This document shows, piece after piece, positions 16,481 through 25,589 of a stretch of 53,661 bases of DNA; the first letter of the stretch is position 1, and the number at the start of each line of letters is the position of its first letter. Made by a program: the position numbers and the translations under genes. The stretch comes from Rhodoferax sp. OV413. GTDB lineage: Bacteria > Pseudomonadota > Gammaproteobacteria > Burkholderiales > Burkholderiaceae_C. The DNA lies in the NCBI RefSeq assembly GCF_945881795.1, contig NZ_CAMCVG010000005.1:1-53661 (forward strand), read 5' to 3'. The notes beneath the pieces are model-generated. The model was not told where the DNA came from. It was given only the letters and a program-made list of their open reading frames with translations, and ran no database searches.

Positions 16481-17401
16481 ATGTCGGCATCCCCATCCCC
16501 CGAAACAGAACATGACACCGACGACGACGGCCCCTCCGCCTGCGTGATGGCCTTCAATGCCAATGACCCCAGCGGCAGTTCCGGCACCTCGGCCGACCTC
16601 ACCGCCATAGCTTCGGTGGGTGCCCATGCCCTGCCGGTAGTAACGGGCACCTATGTGCGCGACACCTCCGAAATCGTGGACCACTTCTCCATGGACGACG
16701 AGGCGGTGACCGAGCAGGCCCGCGTCATCCTGGAAGACGTACCCGCGCAGGTGTTCAAGGTGGGGTTCGTGGGCACCCCCGAGAATCTATCGGCCATTGC
16801 GGAGCTGGCCTCGGACTACGCCGACATCCCGCTGGTGGCCTACATGCCCGACCTCTCCTGGTGGGAGGAAGACAAGATCGACATGTATCTGGACGCCTGC
16901 ACCGAACTGCTGCTGCCGCAAACCACCCTGCTGGTGGGCAACCACAGCACCCTGTGCCGCTGGCTGCTGCCGGACTGGTCTTCCAGCAAAAGCCCGACCG
17001 CGCGCGACATTGCCAAGGCGGCCAACACCTTCGGCGTGCCCTACACGCTGGTCACCGGCATTGCCTTGCCCGACCAGTTCATCGACAACGTGCTGGCCTC
17101 GCCCACGGCGGTGCTGTGCAGCGAGAAGTTTGAGCGCTTTGAGGCGATTTTTACCGGCGCCGGTGACACCCTGTCCGCGGCACTGGCGGCCCTGATTGCC
17201 AGCGGAACCGAGCTCAACGAAGCAGTCACCGAGGCGCTGAGCTACCTCGACCGCTGCCTGGAGCATGGCTTTCGCCCCGGCATGGGGCATGTGCTGCCCG
17301 ACCGCCTGTTCTGGGCGCAACCCGATTCCGACGATGAAGACGCACCGGCCAGCGGCCTGGAGAGCGACTTCGACATCCCCCCCAACTCCACCCGGCATTG
17401 A
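16481..17401 (+). CDS. thiD: Hydroxymethylpyrimidine/phosphomethylpyrimidine kinase
   Basis: A 306-residue ribokinase-fold kinase expected to phosphorylate HMP and HMP-phosphate in thiamine synthesis. The N-terminal substrate motif [24 protein letters not shown] and the C-terminal anion-hole/catalytic motif [17 protein letters not shown] are visible. ATG 16481 is preferred to the in-frame ATG 16433, which would add a 16-residue unstructured extension. The middle region ([19 protein letters not shown]) differs from classical ThiD, so a paralogous sugar/pyrimidine kinase role is possible. Stop lies nine bases before the preferred hemL start. Confidence 0.8.
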   Translation: MSASPSPETEHDTDDDGPSACVMAFNANDPSGSSGTSADLTAIASVGAHALPVVTGTYVRDTSEIVDHFSMDDEAVTEQARVILEDVPAQVFKVGFVGTPENLSAIAELASDYADIPLVAYMPDLSWWEEDKIDMYLDACTELLLPQTTLLVGNHSTLCRWLLPDWSSSKSPTARDIAKAANTFGVPYTLVTGIALPDQFIDNVLASPTAVLCSEKFERFEAIFTGAGDTLSAALAALIASGTELNEAVTEALSYLDRCLEHGFRPGMGHVLPDRLFWAQPDSDDEDAPASGLESDFDIPPNSTRH

Positions 17402-17409
17402 GCGACATC

Positions 17410-18714
17410 ATGGCGACCAACCGTAATCTAGATTTGTTCGAGCGCGCCAAGCGCGTGATCCCCGGAGGAGTGAATTCGCCGGTGCGGGCCTTCAAGGCCG
17501 TGGGCGGAACACCGCGCTTTGTGAAACGCGCGCAAGGCGCCTATTTTTGGGACGCCGATGGCAAGCGCTACATCGACTACATCGGCTCCTGGGGTCCGAT
17601 GATTCTCGGCCACGGCCACACCGCGGTGCTGGAGGCAGTGCAAAAAGCGGCGCTGGATGGTTTTTCATTCGGCGCACCCACCGAACGCGAAGTAGAACTG
17701 GCCGAGGCCATTCTGGCCCAGGTGCCCAGCATGGACATGGTGCGCCTGGTCAGCAGCGGCACCGAGGCCGGCATGAGCGCCATCCGTCTGGCGCGCGGCG
17801 CCACAGGTCGCAGCAAGATTTTGAAGTTTGAGGGCTGCTACCACGGCCATGCCGATGCGCTTCTGGTCAAGGCCGGCTCGGGCCTGGCGACCTTTGGCAA
17901 CCCCACCAGCGCCGGTGTACCGCCTGAGGTGGTGCAGCACACGCTGGTGCTGGAATACAACAACATCCCGCAGCTTGAGGAAGCCTTTGCCCTGCACGGC
18001 AAAGAGCTGGCCTGCCTGATGATGGAGCCGATTGCCGGCAACATGAACTTCGTGCGCGCCAGCCTGCCGTTCATGCAGCGCTGCCGCGAGTTGTGCACCG
18101 AATACGGCGTCCTGCTGGTGTTTGACGAGGTGATGACCGGCTTTCGCGTTGCACTGGGCAGCGCGCAAGCGGTATACGCCCGCAGCCTGCCCGGCTTTGC
18201 CCCTGACATGACGGTGCTCGGCAAGGTGATTGGCGGCGGCATGCCGCTGGCGGCCTTTGGCGGCAAGCGCGAAGTGATGGAGCAACTCGCCCCGCTGGGC
18301 CCGGTCTACCAGGCCGGCACGCTGTCGGGCAATCCGGTGGCCACCGCCTGCGGGCTGGCGACCCTGACCGAAATCAGCAAACCCGGCTTTTATGAAGAGT
18401 TGGGCCGCAAAGCGCAGCTGTTGATCAGCGGGCTGAAGGCCGAGGCTGACAAGGCAGGCGTCGATTTTTGCGGCGACAGCGAGGGCGGCATGTTCGGCTT
18501 CTTTCTGTTCAAGGACTTGCCGCAGAACTACGCCCGGGTCATGACGACCGACAACACGCGCTTCAACACGCTTTTTCACGGCCTGCTGGACCGTGGCATA
18601 TACATCGCCCCGGCGCTCTACGAGGCGGGTTTTATCAGCGCTGCCCACACCGATGCGGACATTGCTGACACCGTGTCCGCTGCCGCCGAGGCATTCGCCT
18701 TGCTATCAAGATAG
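17410..18714 (+). CDS. hemL: Glutamate-1-semialdehyde 2,1-aminomutase
   Basis: A 434-residue PLP enzyme that makes 5-aminolevulinate for heme and tetrapyrrole synthesis by the C5 pathway. [14 protein letters not shown] at the start, [26 protein letters not shown] and the Schiff-base lysine in [16 protein letters not shown] are visible, with [10 protein letters not shown] near the end. ATG 17410 gives the usual length; a TTG at 17398 would add four residues. The last codons and the stop (LLSR-TAG) lie within a copy of the dispersed repeat. Confidence 0.95.
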   Translation: MATNRNLDLFERAKRVIPGGVNSPVRAFKAVGGTPRFVKRAQGAYFWDADGKRYIDYIGSWGPMILGHGHTAVLEAVQKAALDGFSFGAPTEREVELAEAILAQVPSMDMVRLVSSGTEAGMSAIRLARGATGRSKILKFEGCYHGHADALLVKAGSGLATFGNPTSAGVPPEVVQHTLVLEYNNIPQLEEAFALHGKELACLMMEPIAGNMNFVRASLPFMQRCRELCTEYGVLLVFDEVMTGFRVALGSAQAVYARSLPGFAPDMTVLGKVIGGGMPLAAFGGKREVMEQLAPLGPVYQAGTLSGNPVATACGLATLTEISKPGFYEELGRKAQLLISGLKAEADKAGVDFCGDSEGGMFGFFLFKDLPQNYARVMTTDNTRFNTLFHGLLDRGIYIAPALYEAGFISAAHTDADIADTVSAAAEAFALLSR

Positions 18715-18746
18715 AAGCTGCCCGCGCAATAGCGGCGGGCTAAAAA
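18702..18746. repeat. Dispersed repeat copy between hemL and gmhA
   Basis: GCTATCAAGATAGAAGCTG followed by CCCGCGCAATAGCGGCGGGC. It includes a strong GC hairpin (18720-18740, arms GCCCGC/GCGGGC) with a short A/T tract after it. It overlaps the hemL stop codon and lies in the 54-bp space between two convergent genes, so it may serve as a bidirectional terminator. Confidence 0.55.
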
Positions 18747-18768
18747 GCCGTTTTAGGCCTCAAAAAGC

Positions 18769-19362
18769 CTACTCGCCGGCGTAATTCTCGGGGAAGAAGT
18801 GCCGCTCGGTCAGTTCGATCAGGATGTGCAACACCTTGATGTGGAGCTCCTGGACGCGGTCGGCGTAGTGGCCGCCGGGGGTGCAGATGTAGACATTGCT
18901 CAGGGGCTCGAGCTTTTCGCTGCGGCGCCCGCTCAGGATGATGACCTTCATGCCCTGCGCCTTGGCGGCTTCGGCGGCCTTGATGATGTTCTTGCTGGTG
19001 CCGCTGGTGCTGAGCGCGACCAGGCAGTCTCCGGCGCGGCCGTGGCCTTCGATGTAGCGGGCGAACACCTGCTCGTAGCCGTAGTCGTTGCCCACGCAGG
19101 TCAGGTGTCCGGCGTCGCTGATAGCGGCAGCGCCCAGGGCCTTGCGGTCTTTGCGGTAGCGCCCGGTCAGCTCTTCGGCGAAGTGCATGGCGTCGCACAT
19201 GGAGCCGCCGTTGCCGCAGCTGTACACCCGCCCCTGGCTCTCGAAGGTGGAAATCAACAGTTGCGCGGCCTGCTCTACCGTAGCGAGCGCGGCGGGGTTG
19301 GCCAACAGCGCATTCAGCGCGGACGAAGCCTCTTGAAGGCTGGCGGTAATGTGGTTTTGCAT
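18769..19362 (-). CDS. gmhA: Phosphoheptose isomerase (sedoheptulose-7-phosphate isomerase)
   Basis: A 197-residue SIS-domain protein. SCGNGGSMCDAMHFAEELTGRY and ALSTSGTSKNI form the sugar-phosphate site. The probable zinc ligands His and Glu (MHFAEE) and Gln/His near the C-terminus (QELHIKVLH) are present, which favours GmhA over the related DiaA. It would make D-glycero-D-manno-heptose 7-phosphate for LPS inner core. Nine bases downstream of purH, so probably the last gene of dusB-fis-purH-gmhA. Confidence 0.85.
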   Translation of the reverse strand: MQNHITASLQEASSALNALLANPAALATVEQAAQLLISTFESQGRVYSCGNGGSMCDAMHFAEELTGRYRKDRKALGAAAISDAGHLTCVGNDYGYEQVFARYIEGHGRAGDCLVALSTSGTSKNIIKAAEAAKAQGMKVIILSGRRSEKLEPLSNVYICTPGGHYADRVQELHIKVLHILIELTERHFFPENYAGE

Positions 19363-19371
19363 GGCTGAAGT

Positions 19372-21024
19372 TTAGTGGCGGAAGTGGCGAACGCCGGTAA
19401 ACACCATGGCGACGCCGCGCTCGTTGGCCGCATCAATGACTTCCTGATCACGCATCGAGCCTCCGGGCTGAATGACGCAGGTGGCACCGTGGTCCACCAC
19501 CACATCGAGCCCGTCGCGGAAGGGGAAAAACGCGTCGCTGGCCACCACCGTGTCCGCCAACGACAAGTTGGCGTGGCCGGCCTTGATGCTGGCGATGCGG
19601 GCCGAGTCCAGGCGGCTCATCTGGCCGGCGCCCACGCCCATGGTCATGCCGCCCTTGCAAAACACGATGGCGTTGGACTTGACGTACTTGGCCACCTTCC
19701 AGGCGAACAACAGATCGTTCATCTCCTGGGCGCTCGGCTGTCTGGTGGTCACCACTTGCAGGTCACTCTGGGCCAGCTCGTGGTTGTCTGCGGTTTGCAG
19801 CAGGATGCCGGAGCCGATGCGCTTCATGTCCATCCGATTGCGGCCCTTATCCCAATCGGTGGCTCCTCCCGCGGGCAGGTCAATTTGCAAAATCCGCACA
19901 TTGACTTTCGACTTGAACACCTCTAACGCTGCCGGCGTGAAGGAAGGCGCCATGAGCACCTCGACGAACTGCTTGGAGATGGCTTGCGCGCCGGCCTCGT
20001 CGAGTTCGGTGTTGAGGGCGATGATGCCGCCGAAAGCGCTGGTGGGGTCGGTCTGGAAGGCCTTGGAATACGCTTCCAACGCGTTCGCGCCTACCGCCAC
20101 GCCGCAGGGGTTGGCGTGTTTCACGATGACGCAGGCCGCAGCCTGTGCCAAGTCGCCGGAAACGCCAAAGCTTTTGACGCACTCCCAGGCGGCGTCAGCG
20201 TCGGCAATGTTGTTGTAGCTCAGCTCCTTGCCCTGGAGCTGCCTGGCGGTTACCAGCGAGCCGGGCGCTGGTAACAAGTCCCGGTAAAGGGCGGCTTGCT
20301 GGTGGCTGTTTTCGCCGTAACGCAGGTCCTGGACCTTCACAAACCGGCCGTTGCTCTGGCCGGGGAACAGGTCCAGCGCGGGAGTCTTGTCACCGGCGGG
20401 AACAGCATGGCTCTCATCACCGAGCTGGATGGCGGACAGGTAGTCGCTGATGGCGCCGTCGTACTGGCTGATGCGGTTGAAGGCGGCAACCGACAGGCGC
20501 AACTTCGTCTTGTCGCTGACCCCGCCGCTGGCCTGCAGCTCGGTGATCACGGTGGCGTATTGGCTGGCGTCGGTCAATACCGCGACGTCCTTCCAGTTCT
20601 TCGCGGCGCTTCGCACCATGGCGGGGCCGCCGATGTCGATGTTCTCAATCGCGTCTTCGAGAGTGCAGCCGGCGCGGGCTACCGTGGCCTCGAAAGGGTA
20701 GAGGTTCACCACCAGAAAGTCTATGGTCTCAATGCCGTGCTCGGCCAGAGCCGCCATGTGGGCGGGAAAGTCGCGCCGCGCCAGCAGGCCGCCGTGCACG
20801 CGGGGGTGCAGCGTCTTGACCCGGCCGTCCAGCATTTCGGGAAAGCCGGTCATCTCGGCTACCTCGGTCACCAGCAGGCCGCTGTCCGCCAACAATTTGG
20901 CTGTGCCGCCGGTGGACAGCAGCTTCACGCCCTGGGCATGGAGCGCCCGGGCGAGCTCTGCGATGCCGGTCTTGTCCGACACGGAGAGCAGCGCGGTGCG
21001 GGAGGGTGTGGTGTGTGTGTTCAT
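19372..21024 (-). CDS. purH: Bifunctional AICAR formyltransferase / IMP cyclohydrolase
   Basis: A 550-residue enzyme catalysing the last two steps of IMP synthesis. The N-terminal MGS-like cyclohydrolase domain ([34 protein letters not shown]) is followed by the formyltransferase domain with [24 protein letters not shown] and the terminal [10 protein letters not shown] chose ATG 21024 because it begins just before the conserved ALLSVSDK block; the longer frame to 21111 overlaps fis. A short GT-repeat overlaps the first codons. Lies 23 bp downstream of fis. Confidence 0.96.
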   Translation of the reverse strand: MNTHTTPSRTALLSVSDKTGIAELARALHAQGVKLLSTGGTAKLLADSGLLVTEVAEMTGFPEMLDGRVKTLHPRVHGGLLARRDFPAHMAALAEHGIETIDFLVVNLYPFEATVARAGCTLEDAIENIDIGGPAMVRSAAKNWKDVAVLTDASQYATVITELQASGGVSDKTKLRLSVAAFNRISQYDGAISDYLSAIQLGDESHAVPAGDKTPALDLFPGQSNGRFVKVQDLRYGENSHQQAALYRDLLPAPGSLVTARQLQGKELSYNNIADADAAWECVKSFGVSGDLAQAAACVIVKHANPCGVAVGANALEAYSKAFQTDPTSAFGGIIALNTELDEAGAQAISKQFVEVLMAPSFTPAALEVFKSKVNVRILQIDLPAGGATDWDKGRNRMDMKRIGSGILLQTADNHELAQSDLQVVTTRQPSAQEMNDLLFAWKVAKYVKSNAIVFCKGGMTMGVGAGQMSRLDSARIASIKAGHANLSLADTVVASDAFFPFRDGLDVVVDHGATCVIQPGGSMRDQEVIDAANERGVAMVFTGVRHFRH

Positions 21025-21047
21025 ATAAAGGGATGCGGAGGATGCGA

Positions 21048-21284
21048 TCAGGGCAGCATCTGGTGCTCGACCAGCTTCTTGCGCAGGGTGTTGCGGTTCA
21101 GGCCCAGCCACTGCGCCGCTTTGGACTGGTTCTGGTCGGCGTGCGCCATCACCACCTCGAGCAACGGTTTCTCTACCGCCCGCACCAGCATGTCGTACAT
21201 GCCATCGGGCTCGGTGCCGCCCAAATCCGCGAAATATTTTTCAAGACTCATGCGCACGCAATCATCCAGTTGCTTGTTGCTCAT
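21048..21284 (-). CDS. fis: Nucleoid-associated protein Fis
   Basis: A 78-residue DNA-bending protein with the C-terminal helix-turn-helix [20 protein letters not shown] and upstream [12 protein letters not shown] helix. Shorter than the E. coli protein (98 residues), as in other betaproteobacteria, because the N-terminal beta-hairpin arm is reduced. Its ATG overlaps the dusB stop (ATGA). The dusB-fis order is the ancestral proteobacterial one. Confidence 0.93.
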   Translation of the reverse strand: MSNKQLDDCVRMSLEKYFADLGGTEPDGMYDMLVRAVEKPLLEVVMAHADQNQSKAAQWLGLNRNTLRKKLVEHQMLP

Positions 21285-22333
21285 ACTGCCACTTCCATCA
21301 CTTCATTTCCCCTTGTCGGCTTGGCGCCTGCAATCCTGGCGGGAATGCGGTCCATTTCTTCGTTCAACTGATTCAGATAGCTTGCTACGGCAGCCACCTG
21401 GGCTGCGCTGTCTTCCAGCAGGTTCATGCGCTGGCGGAATTCTTCGCCGCCGGGCAGGTCCTGCACATACCAGCCGATGTGTTTGCGCGCGGAGCGCACA
21501 CCGATGAATTCGTCGTACAGGCTGTAGTGGTCGTGCAGGTGCTCAATGAGGAGCCTCTTGACCTCGCTGACCAGCGGAGGCGCCAAATGTGTGCCGGTGG
21601 CCAAAAAGTGCGCCACCTCCCGGAATATCCACGGGTAGCCCTGAGCGGCGCGGCCGATCATGACGGCGTCAGCCCCCGTGGCTGCGAGCACGGCGCGGGC
21701 TTTTTCCGGACTGTCGATGTCGCCATTGGCCACCACCGGAATGCGCAAAGCTACTTTGACGGCGGCAATGGTGTCGTACTCGGCCTGGCCCTGGTAGCCC
21801 TGTTCGCGGGTGCGGCCGTGGACGGTGACCATCTGCACGCCGGCCGCCTCGGCCATGCGGGCCAGGGCTAACGCGTTTTTCTCGGCCTGGCACCAGCCGG
21901 TGCGCATCTTGAGGGTCACCGGCACATTGCGCGGTGCGCACGCGCCCACCACCGCCTCGACGATGGCAATGGCGAGCGCCTCGTCCTGCATCAGCGCGGA
22001 ACCGGCCCATTTGTTGCACACTTTTTTGGCGGGGCAACCCATATTGATGTCGATGATTTGCGCACCGCGGTCGATGTTGTAGGCGGCGGCCTCCGCCATC
22101 ATCTGCGCATCGGTACCGGCAATTTGCACCGCAATCGGGCCGGGCTCGCCGTCGTGATTGGCGCGGCGCGACGTCTTCAGGGTCTTCCAGAGATCCTTGC
22201 GCGACGTGACCATCTCGCTCACGGCATAGCCCGCCCCCAGGCGCTTGCACAGCTGCCGGAACGGGCGATCCGTGACCCCCGCCATCGGAGCAACAAAGAG
22301 ATGATTCGCCAAAGCGAACGGGCCGATCTGCAT
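21281..22333 (-). CDS. dusB: tRNA-dihydrouridine synthase B
   Basis: A 350-residue FMN enzyme that reduces specific uridines in the tRNA D-loop. VAPMAGVTDRPFRQLC at the start, IDINMGCPAKKVCNKWAGSALM with the catalytic Cys, MRTGW, VHGRTREQGYQG and NGDID for FMN/tRNA binding are all visible. First gene of the dusB-fis-purH unit. A terminator-like hairpin lies on the same strand 30-60 bp upstream. Confidence 0.95.
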   Translation of the reverse strand: MQIGPFALANHLFVAPMAGVTDRPFRQLCKRLGAGYAVSEMVTSRKDLWKTLKTSRRANHDGEPGPIAVQIAGTDAQMMAEAAAYNIDRGAQIIDINMGCPAKKVCNKWAGSALMQDEALAIAIVEAVVGACAPRNVPVTLKMRTGWCQAEKNALALARMAEAAGVQMVTVHGRTREQGYQGQAEYDTIAAVKVALRIPVVANGDIDSPEKARAVLAATGADAVMIGRAAQGYPWIFREVAHFLATGTHLAPPLVSEVKRLLIEHLHDHYSLYDEFIGVRSARKHIGWYVQDLPGGEEFRQRMNLLEDSAAQVAAVASYLNQLNEEMDRIPARIAGAKPTRGNEVMEVAV

Positions 22334-22365
22334 GAAGACAATGGAACCGAAAAGCGTCCGGAGAC

Positions 22366-22392
22366 AAAAAGGGCCTACGCAGCGGCAGGCCC
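22366..22392 (-). terminator. Terminator-like hairpin upstream of dusB
   Basis: On the minus strand, arms GGGCCT (22392-22387) and AGGCCC (22376-22371), with two further GC pairs inside, are followed directly by TTTTT (22370-22366). No annotated minus-strand gene ends here; dusB starts 33 bp further on. It could be a leader attenuator of the dusB-fis operon or the 3' end of a short minus-strand RNA from the dusB/yqaA divergent region. Confidence 0.5.
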
Positions 22393-22524
22393 GAGTGGGA
22401 TTCTAACTGCTCAAAATTTCAGCAATTGAAATGGCGGCGCTGCACCGCAGCATCGGCTTCGTCTCTTCCTGAACCTAGAGACAATGACAAAGCCGCTAAG
22501 CTCTCTCATCCAAGCGACCGTGAT

Positions 22525-22989
22525 ATGCAGCATTTTCTTGAACTCCTCTCCCTCCCCGAGTTCGGCCTCAGCACCCTGTTTACCGTGGCCTTTATTTCAG
22601 CCACGCTCTTGCCGTTGGGGTCGGAGCCGGCGCTCTTCGGACTGATCAAACTCAACCCCGATTTGTTCTGGTCTGCCATCACGGTGGCGACCGCTGGCAA
22701 CACCTTGGGCGGCGCGCTCACCTGGCTGATGGGCTGGGGCTCGCGCAAGGTTTTCCTCAACAACAAGTTCTCGGAGCGACGCGCTTTATTGTGGCTACAA
22801 CGACAAGGCCCAAAGGCCTGTCTATGGAGCTGGCTACCGGTGGTGGGCGACCCCTTGTGCGCGGTGGCGGGATGGTTGAAGTTGCCGTTTTGGCCCTGTG
22901 TGGCCTATATGGCCATCGGCAAGTGCCTGCGCTATATCGCTATGAGTGTGGCGCTGCTGTGGGTGTTTCCGGGCGCCATTCAGCTGTGA
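22525..22989 (+). CDS. yqaA: YqaA-type inner-membrane protein (DedA/VTT-like)
   Basis: A 154-residue polytopic protein. Hydrophobic segments include TLFTVAFISATLLPLGSEPAL, AITVATAGNTLGGALTWLMG, and two more in the second half. The re-entrant pattern with GNTLGG and a Pro-Leu-Gly loop fits the YqaA/DedA group. DedA relatives take part in lipid-carrier translocation and membrane homeostasis; the exact role of YqaA is not known. ATG 22525 begins MQHFLELLSLPEFGL, the usual family start; the upstream extension has no membrane character. Confidence 0.75.
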   Translation: MQHFLELLSLPEFGLSTLFTVAFISATLLPLGSEPALFGLIKLNPDLFWSAITVATAGNTLGGALTWLMGWGSRKVFLNNKFSERRALLWLQRQGPKACLWSWLPVVGDPLCAVAGWLKLPFWPCVAYMAIGKCLRYIAMSVALLWVFPGAIQL

Positions 22990-23020
22990 ACCTAGCCGTT
23001 GGCGATGCAGCGACGCTGAC

Positions 23021-23839
23021 TCAGAAGAATGCCATGGTGCGCACCTCGATGCTCTCGCGCTTTTGGGCGTCAGGCCGGGTGTCTGGGTGTTCAAACGCGG
23101 AGTGCCCCATAAAACGGCATCGGCCATCGGTGGCGGAGTCATATGTCTTGAGCAGCAGGGCGTGGTGCGGCTCCATGTGAGGGAAGTACATCCAGCGATG
23201 CTGCGGTGAGTGGCGCATGACATAAATCTCACCGGTGCGTTCCCGATACTTCAAGTCCATGCGAAGCATGTCGCCCGGAGCGTGTGTACTCGCGTCACAC
23301 ATGGCGAGCGGCAGTTCCTCCACCCGGCGGTAGAGCGGCTTCCAGACATTGAAGAACACCACGCGCCCCTTCAATAAGTCTTCAGCTTCGTCGGGAAGAA
23401 TGTCCCGCACCCTCTGCGGACCGCTGTGGACCGTGTAATCGCTGTGCACCAGCATCACCGCGGGTCGCTGCACCTCGGTTTGCTGCTTGAGGTCCGAAGG
23501 CAGGCGCTTGCGGATGGTGTGATCGAAAACCTCGACGCGCTTCGCACCCGTTTGGGCCTTCACAAACGCTACGACCTGCTCATAAAAGGTCTGCTTAACC
23601 AAAGCATCGTCATCAAACTCTTTGAAAGAGGGGTCGAAATCATGTAGCTCGAACCCCTCCCTGTCCAGGCTGATGGTGTTGCGCTGTGGCCATGCGTCGT
23701 GGATCTCGACTTCCTGCACATCCGTCCCGGGCGGATTGAGTTTGACCTCGGGCTCGGGCTCATAGAAGTAATAGTCAGGGGGGATGCCGTTATCCACTGA
23801 GTAGTTCAGGGTGGCACGCACGGGTTGCGAAGGCGTCAT
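23021..23839 (-). CDS. CmcJ/NvfI-family oxidoreductase (2-oxoglutarate/iron type)
   Basis: A 272-residue soluble protein. The start VRATLNYSVDNGIPPDYY, the block VVAFVKAQTGAKRVEVFDHTIRKR, VHSDYTVHSGPQRVRD and VVFFNVWKPLYRRVEELPLAMCD match the CmcJ / AsaB / GA4-desaturase-like family. VHSDYT and the late FPHMEPHHALLLKTYDS segment hold candidate iron-ligand His and Asp residues. Members hydroxylate or desaturate varied small molecules; the substrate here is unknown. It starts ten bases after the original stop of the GST gene and is probably co-transcribed with it under the divergent LysR regulator. Confidence 0.7.
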   Translation of the reverse strand: MTPSQPVRATLNYSVDNGIPPDYYFYEPEPEVKLNPPGTDVQEVEIHDAWPQRNTISLDREGFELHDFDPSFKEFDDDALVKQTFYEQVVAFVKAQTGAKRVEVFDHTIRKRLPSDLKQQTEVQRPAVMLVHSDYTVHSGPQRVRDILPDEAEDLLKGRVVFFNVWKPLYRRVEELPLAMCDASTHAPGDMLRMDLKYRERTGEIYVMRHSPQHRWMYFPHMEPHHALLLKTYDSATDGRCRFMGHSAFEHPDTRPDAQKRESIEVRTMAFF

Positions 23840-23849
23840 AGTTGTCAGA

Positions 23850-24494
23850 TCAGAGTGGTTTTTGGGTGGTGAAGCCTTGGTACACCATGGTGTTCTTCCA
23901 GCAAGGCAGTTGCTCTACGCCCTGATGCAACCAGCGGCGCAGGTTGTGGTGCTTCTCCAAGGGCAATTGCTGCTAGCCGTGCAAGTGCATCGGAGCGGCA
24001 AGTGCGATGTCGGCGATGGTGGCGTTTTTCCCGCTCACCCAGGCGCTTGCGGCCAGGCGTTTGTCCAAGATTCCAGCCAGCTTGTGGAACTGGGTTTGCT
24101 GCGCTTCCAGCACGGCGGGGTCTGGCGCGCCGCCGAGCAAGGGCTTTACGCAGTTTTCGACGAGGAACACATAGCAGGCCGGGAACCAGCTGGAGGACTC
24201 CCAGAGGAGCCAGCGGTTGATGTCGGCGCGGGTTTTTAGGTCTTTGGGATACGCGGCATCGTTACCCATTTTGTCGGCCGCGTACTGCAGGATCGCGTTG
24301 GACTCCCAGAGTTCGAAATCCCCGTCCACCATAGCTGGCACCGAGGCATTGGGGTTGAGGCTGAGATAGGGCTCTTCCTTTTGGGCGCCTTTGAAGTAAT
24401 CGACATGAATCACTTCGTAGGGCGCTCCGATGAGTTGAAGGCCGGCAAGTACTTTTTTGCAATTGACGGTGATGGGGTCTGCGTGGATCTTCAT
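23850..24494 (-). pseudogene. Glutathione S-transferase gene interrupted by an in-frame TAG
   Basis: The reading frame starts at ATG 24494 (MKIHADPITVNCKKVLAGLQ). It has the thioredoxin-like domain with LNPNASVPAMVDGDFELWESNAILQY and a helical domain with DIALAAPMHLHG, then meets TAG at 23973-23975 after 173 residues. Reading on in the same frame gives 41 further codons of normal GST C-terminus (QQLPLEKHHNLRRWL ... CWKNTMVYQGF) ending at TGA 23850-23852. A full-length product would be about 214 residues. The original codon was probably Tyr. A recent nonsense mutation is the simplest reading; a sequencing error or read-through is possible. The thioredoxin fold remains complete in the truncated form. 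Confidence 0.85.
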
Positions 24495-24603
24495 GTTGTC
24501 TCCTTTTGTGTGTGTTCATGAACTAACGCCGGGCCAGTGTAGAAATTGACCCGCCACCTCACAACTGCTTTAATGCAAACGAATTGTCTTCATTTCGCGA
24601 ACA

Positions 24604-25554
24604 ATGAACCCGCTTGAGCGGCAGCAGCGCCCCATCTCCACCGACATGCTGGCCGCCTTCCTGAAGGTGGCGGAGAGCCGCAGCGTGAGCCAGGCCGCCT
24701 TGGCGCTGGACGTGGGCAAGGGCCTCGTCAGCAAGCGGATTGCGCAACTCGAGGAGAAGCTGGACGCCACCCTGTTCAGCAGGAGCACGCGCAAGATTGC
24801 CTTAACCCCTGCCGGCGAGGCCTATGTGGAATTTGCGCGTCGGGCCTTGAGCGAAATCTACGGCGGGATGGAGCGCATGCGCTCGCTGCGCTCGGAGCTC
24901 ACGGGAGAAATAAGGTTGACAGCACCGGTGTCGTGGGGTCAGCGCGTTCTAGGAAAACACCTGCCGGAGTTTTTACGGCTGCATCCGGCGCTGGAAATTG
25001 AACTGATCCTTGCCGACCGGCTCATGGACATTGCCAGCGAGCGCATCGATATCGCCCTGCGCTGGTCGCGCCATGCGCAACATGAGTTCAACAGTACGCC
25101 CTTGACGGCGGTGGATTGGTTCTTGGCCGCAGCTCCCTTGTACCTAGCGCAACATGGTCTTGCATCCAAGCCGGGCGAGCTGGCGCAGCATTCATGCCTG
25201 TATTACCGGCGCGACAATAGCGACGACACCTGGGTCCTACAACACGAAGCGACCGACGACCACCAGCAGATCAAGGTCGCAGGACGCTACCGCGCCGACA
25301 ACCCCGAGGCCGTGTACGAAGCAGCCGTAGCGGGCCTCGGCGTGGCCCTGCTGCCGGACTATTTGTGTGAGAGCGCCATTGCGCAGGGCAGCCTGATCAG
25401 GGTATTGCCCCAGTGGCAGCCGCAAACCAAATTTGGCACCCAAGTGGTGGCCCTATGCACCCCGGAACGCATGAAATTCACACGCAACCAGGCCTTGCTG
25501 GAATACCTCCGGCTGGCCCTGGGTAAAACACCTAAAACGGCAAGCCAGGGTTGA
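24604..25554 (+). CDS. LysR-family transcriptional regulator
   Basis: A 316-residue regulator with an N-terminal winged HTH (MLAAFLKVAESRSVSQAALALDVGKGLVSKRIAQLE, residues ~15-50) and an effector domain beginning GEIRLTAPVSWGQ. The latter has the CrgA-type pattern IDIALRW, plus GLGVALLPDYLC near the end. It is divergent from the GST/CmcJ-like pair across a 109-bp gap, so it probably controls them. The inducer cannot be predicted. Confidence 0.9.
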   Translation: MNPLERQQRPISTDMLAAFLKVAESRSVSQAALALDVGKGLVSKRIAQLEEKLDATLFSRSTRKIALTPAGEAYVEFARRALSEIYGGMERMRSLRSELTGEIRLTAPVSWGQRVLGKHLPEFLRLHPALEIELILADRLMDIASERIDIALRWSRHAQHEFNSTPLTAVDWFLAAAPLYLAQHGLASKPGELAQHSCLYYRRDNSDDTWVLQHEATDDHQQIKVAGRYRADNPEAVYEAAVAGLGVALLPDYLCESAIAQGSLIRVLPQWQPQTKFGTQVVALCTPERMKFTRNQALLEYLRLALGKTPKTASQG

Positions 25555-25589
25555 GGTCCGGCCCGCGCCCAACAACCCGGGTATTTGCG

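Noticed and set aside
17665..18648. Long minus-strand open frame antisense to hemL
   Set aside because: It lies wholly within a clear hemL gene; its translation is His/Gln/Ala-rich without any family motif, as expected from high-GC antisense frames.
22366..22420. Possible tRNA 3' end near the dusB upstream hairpin
   Set aside because: No T-loop GTTCGAATC pattern, no acceptor-stem pairing and no CCA; the structure is better explained as a terminator hairpin.
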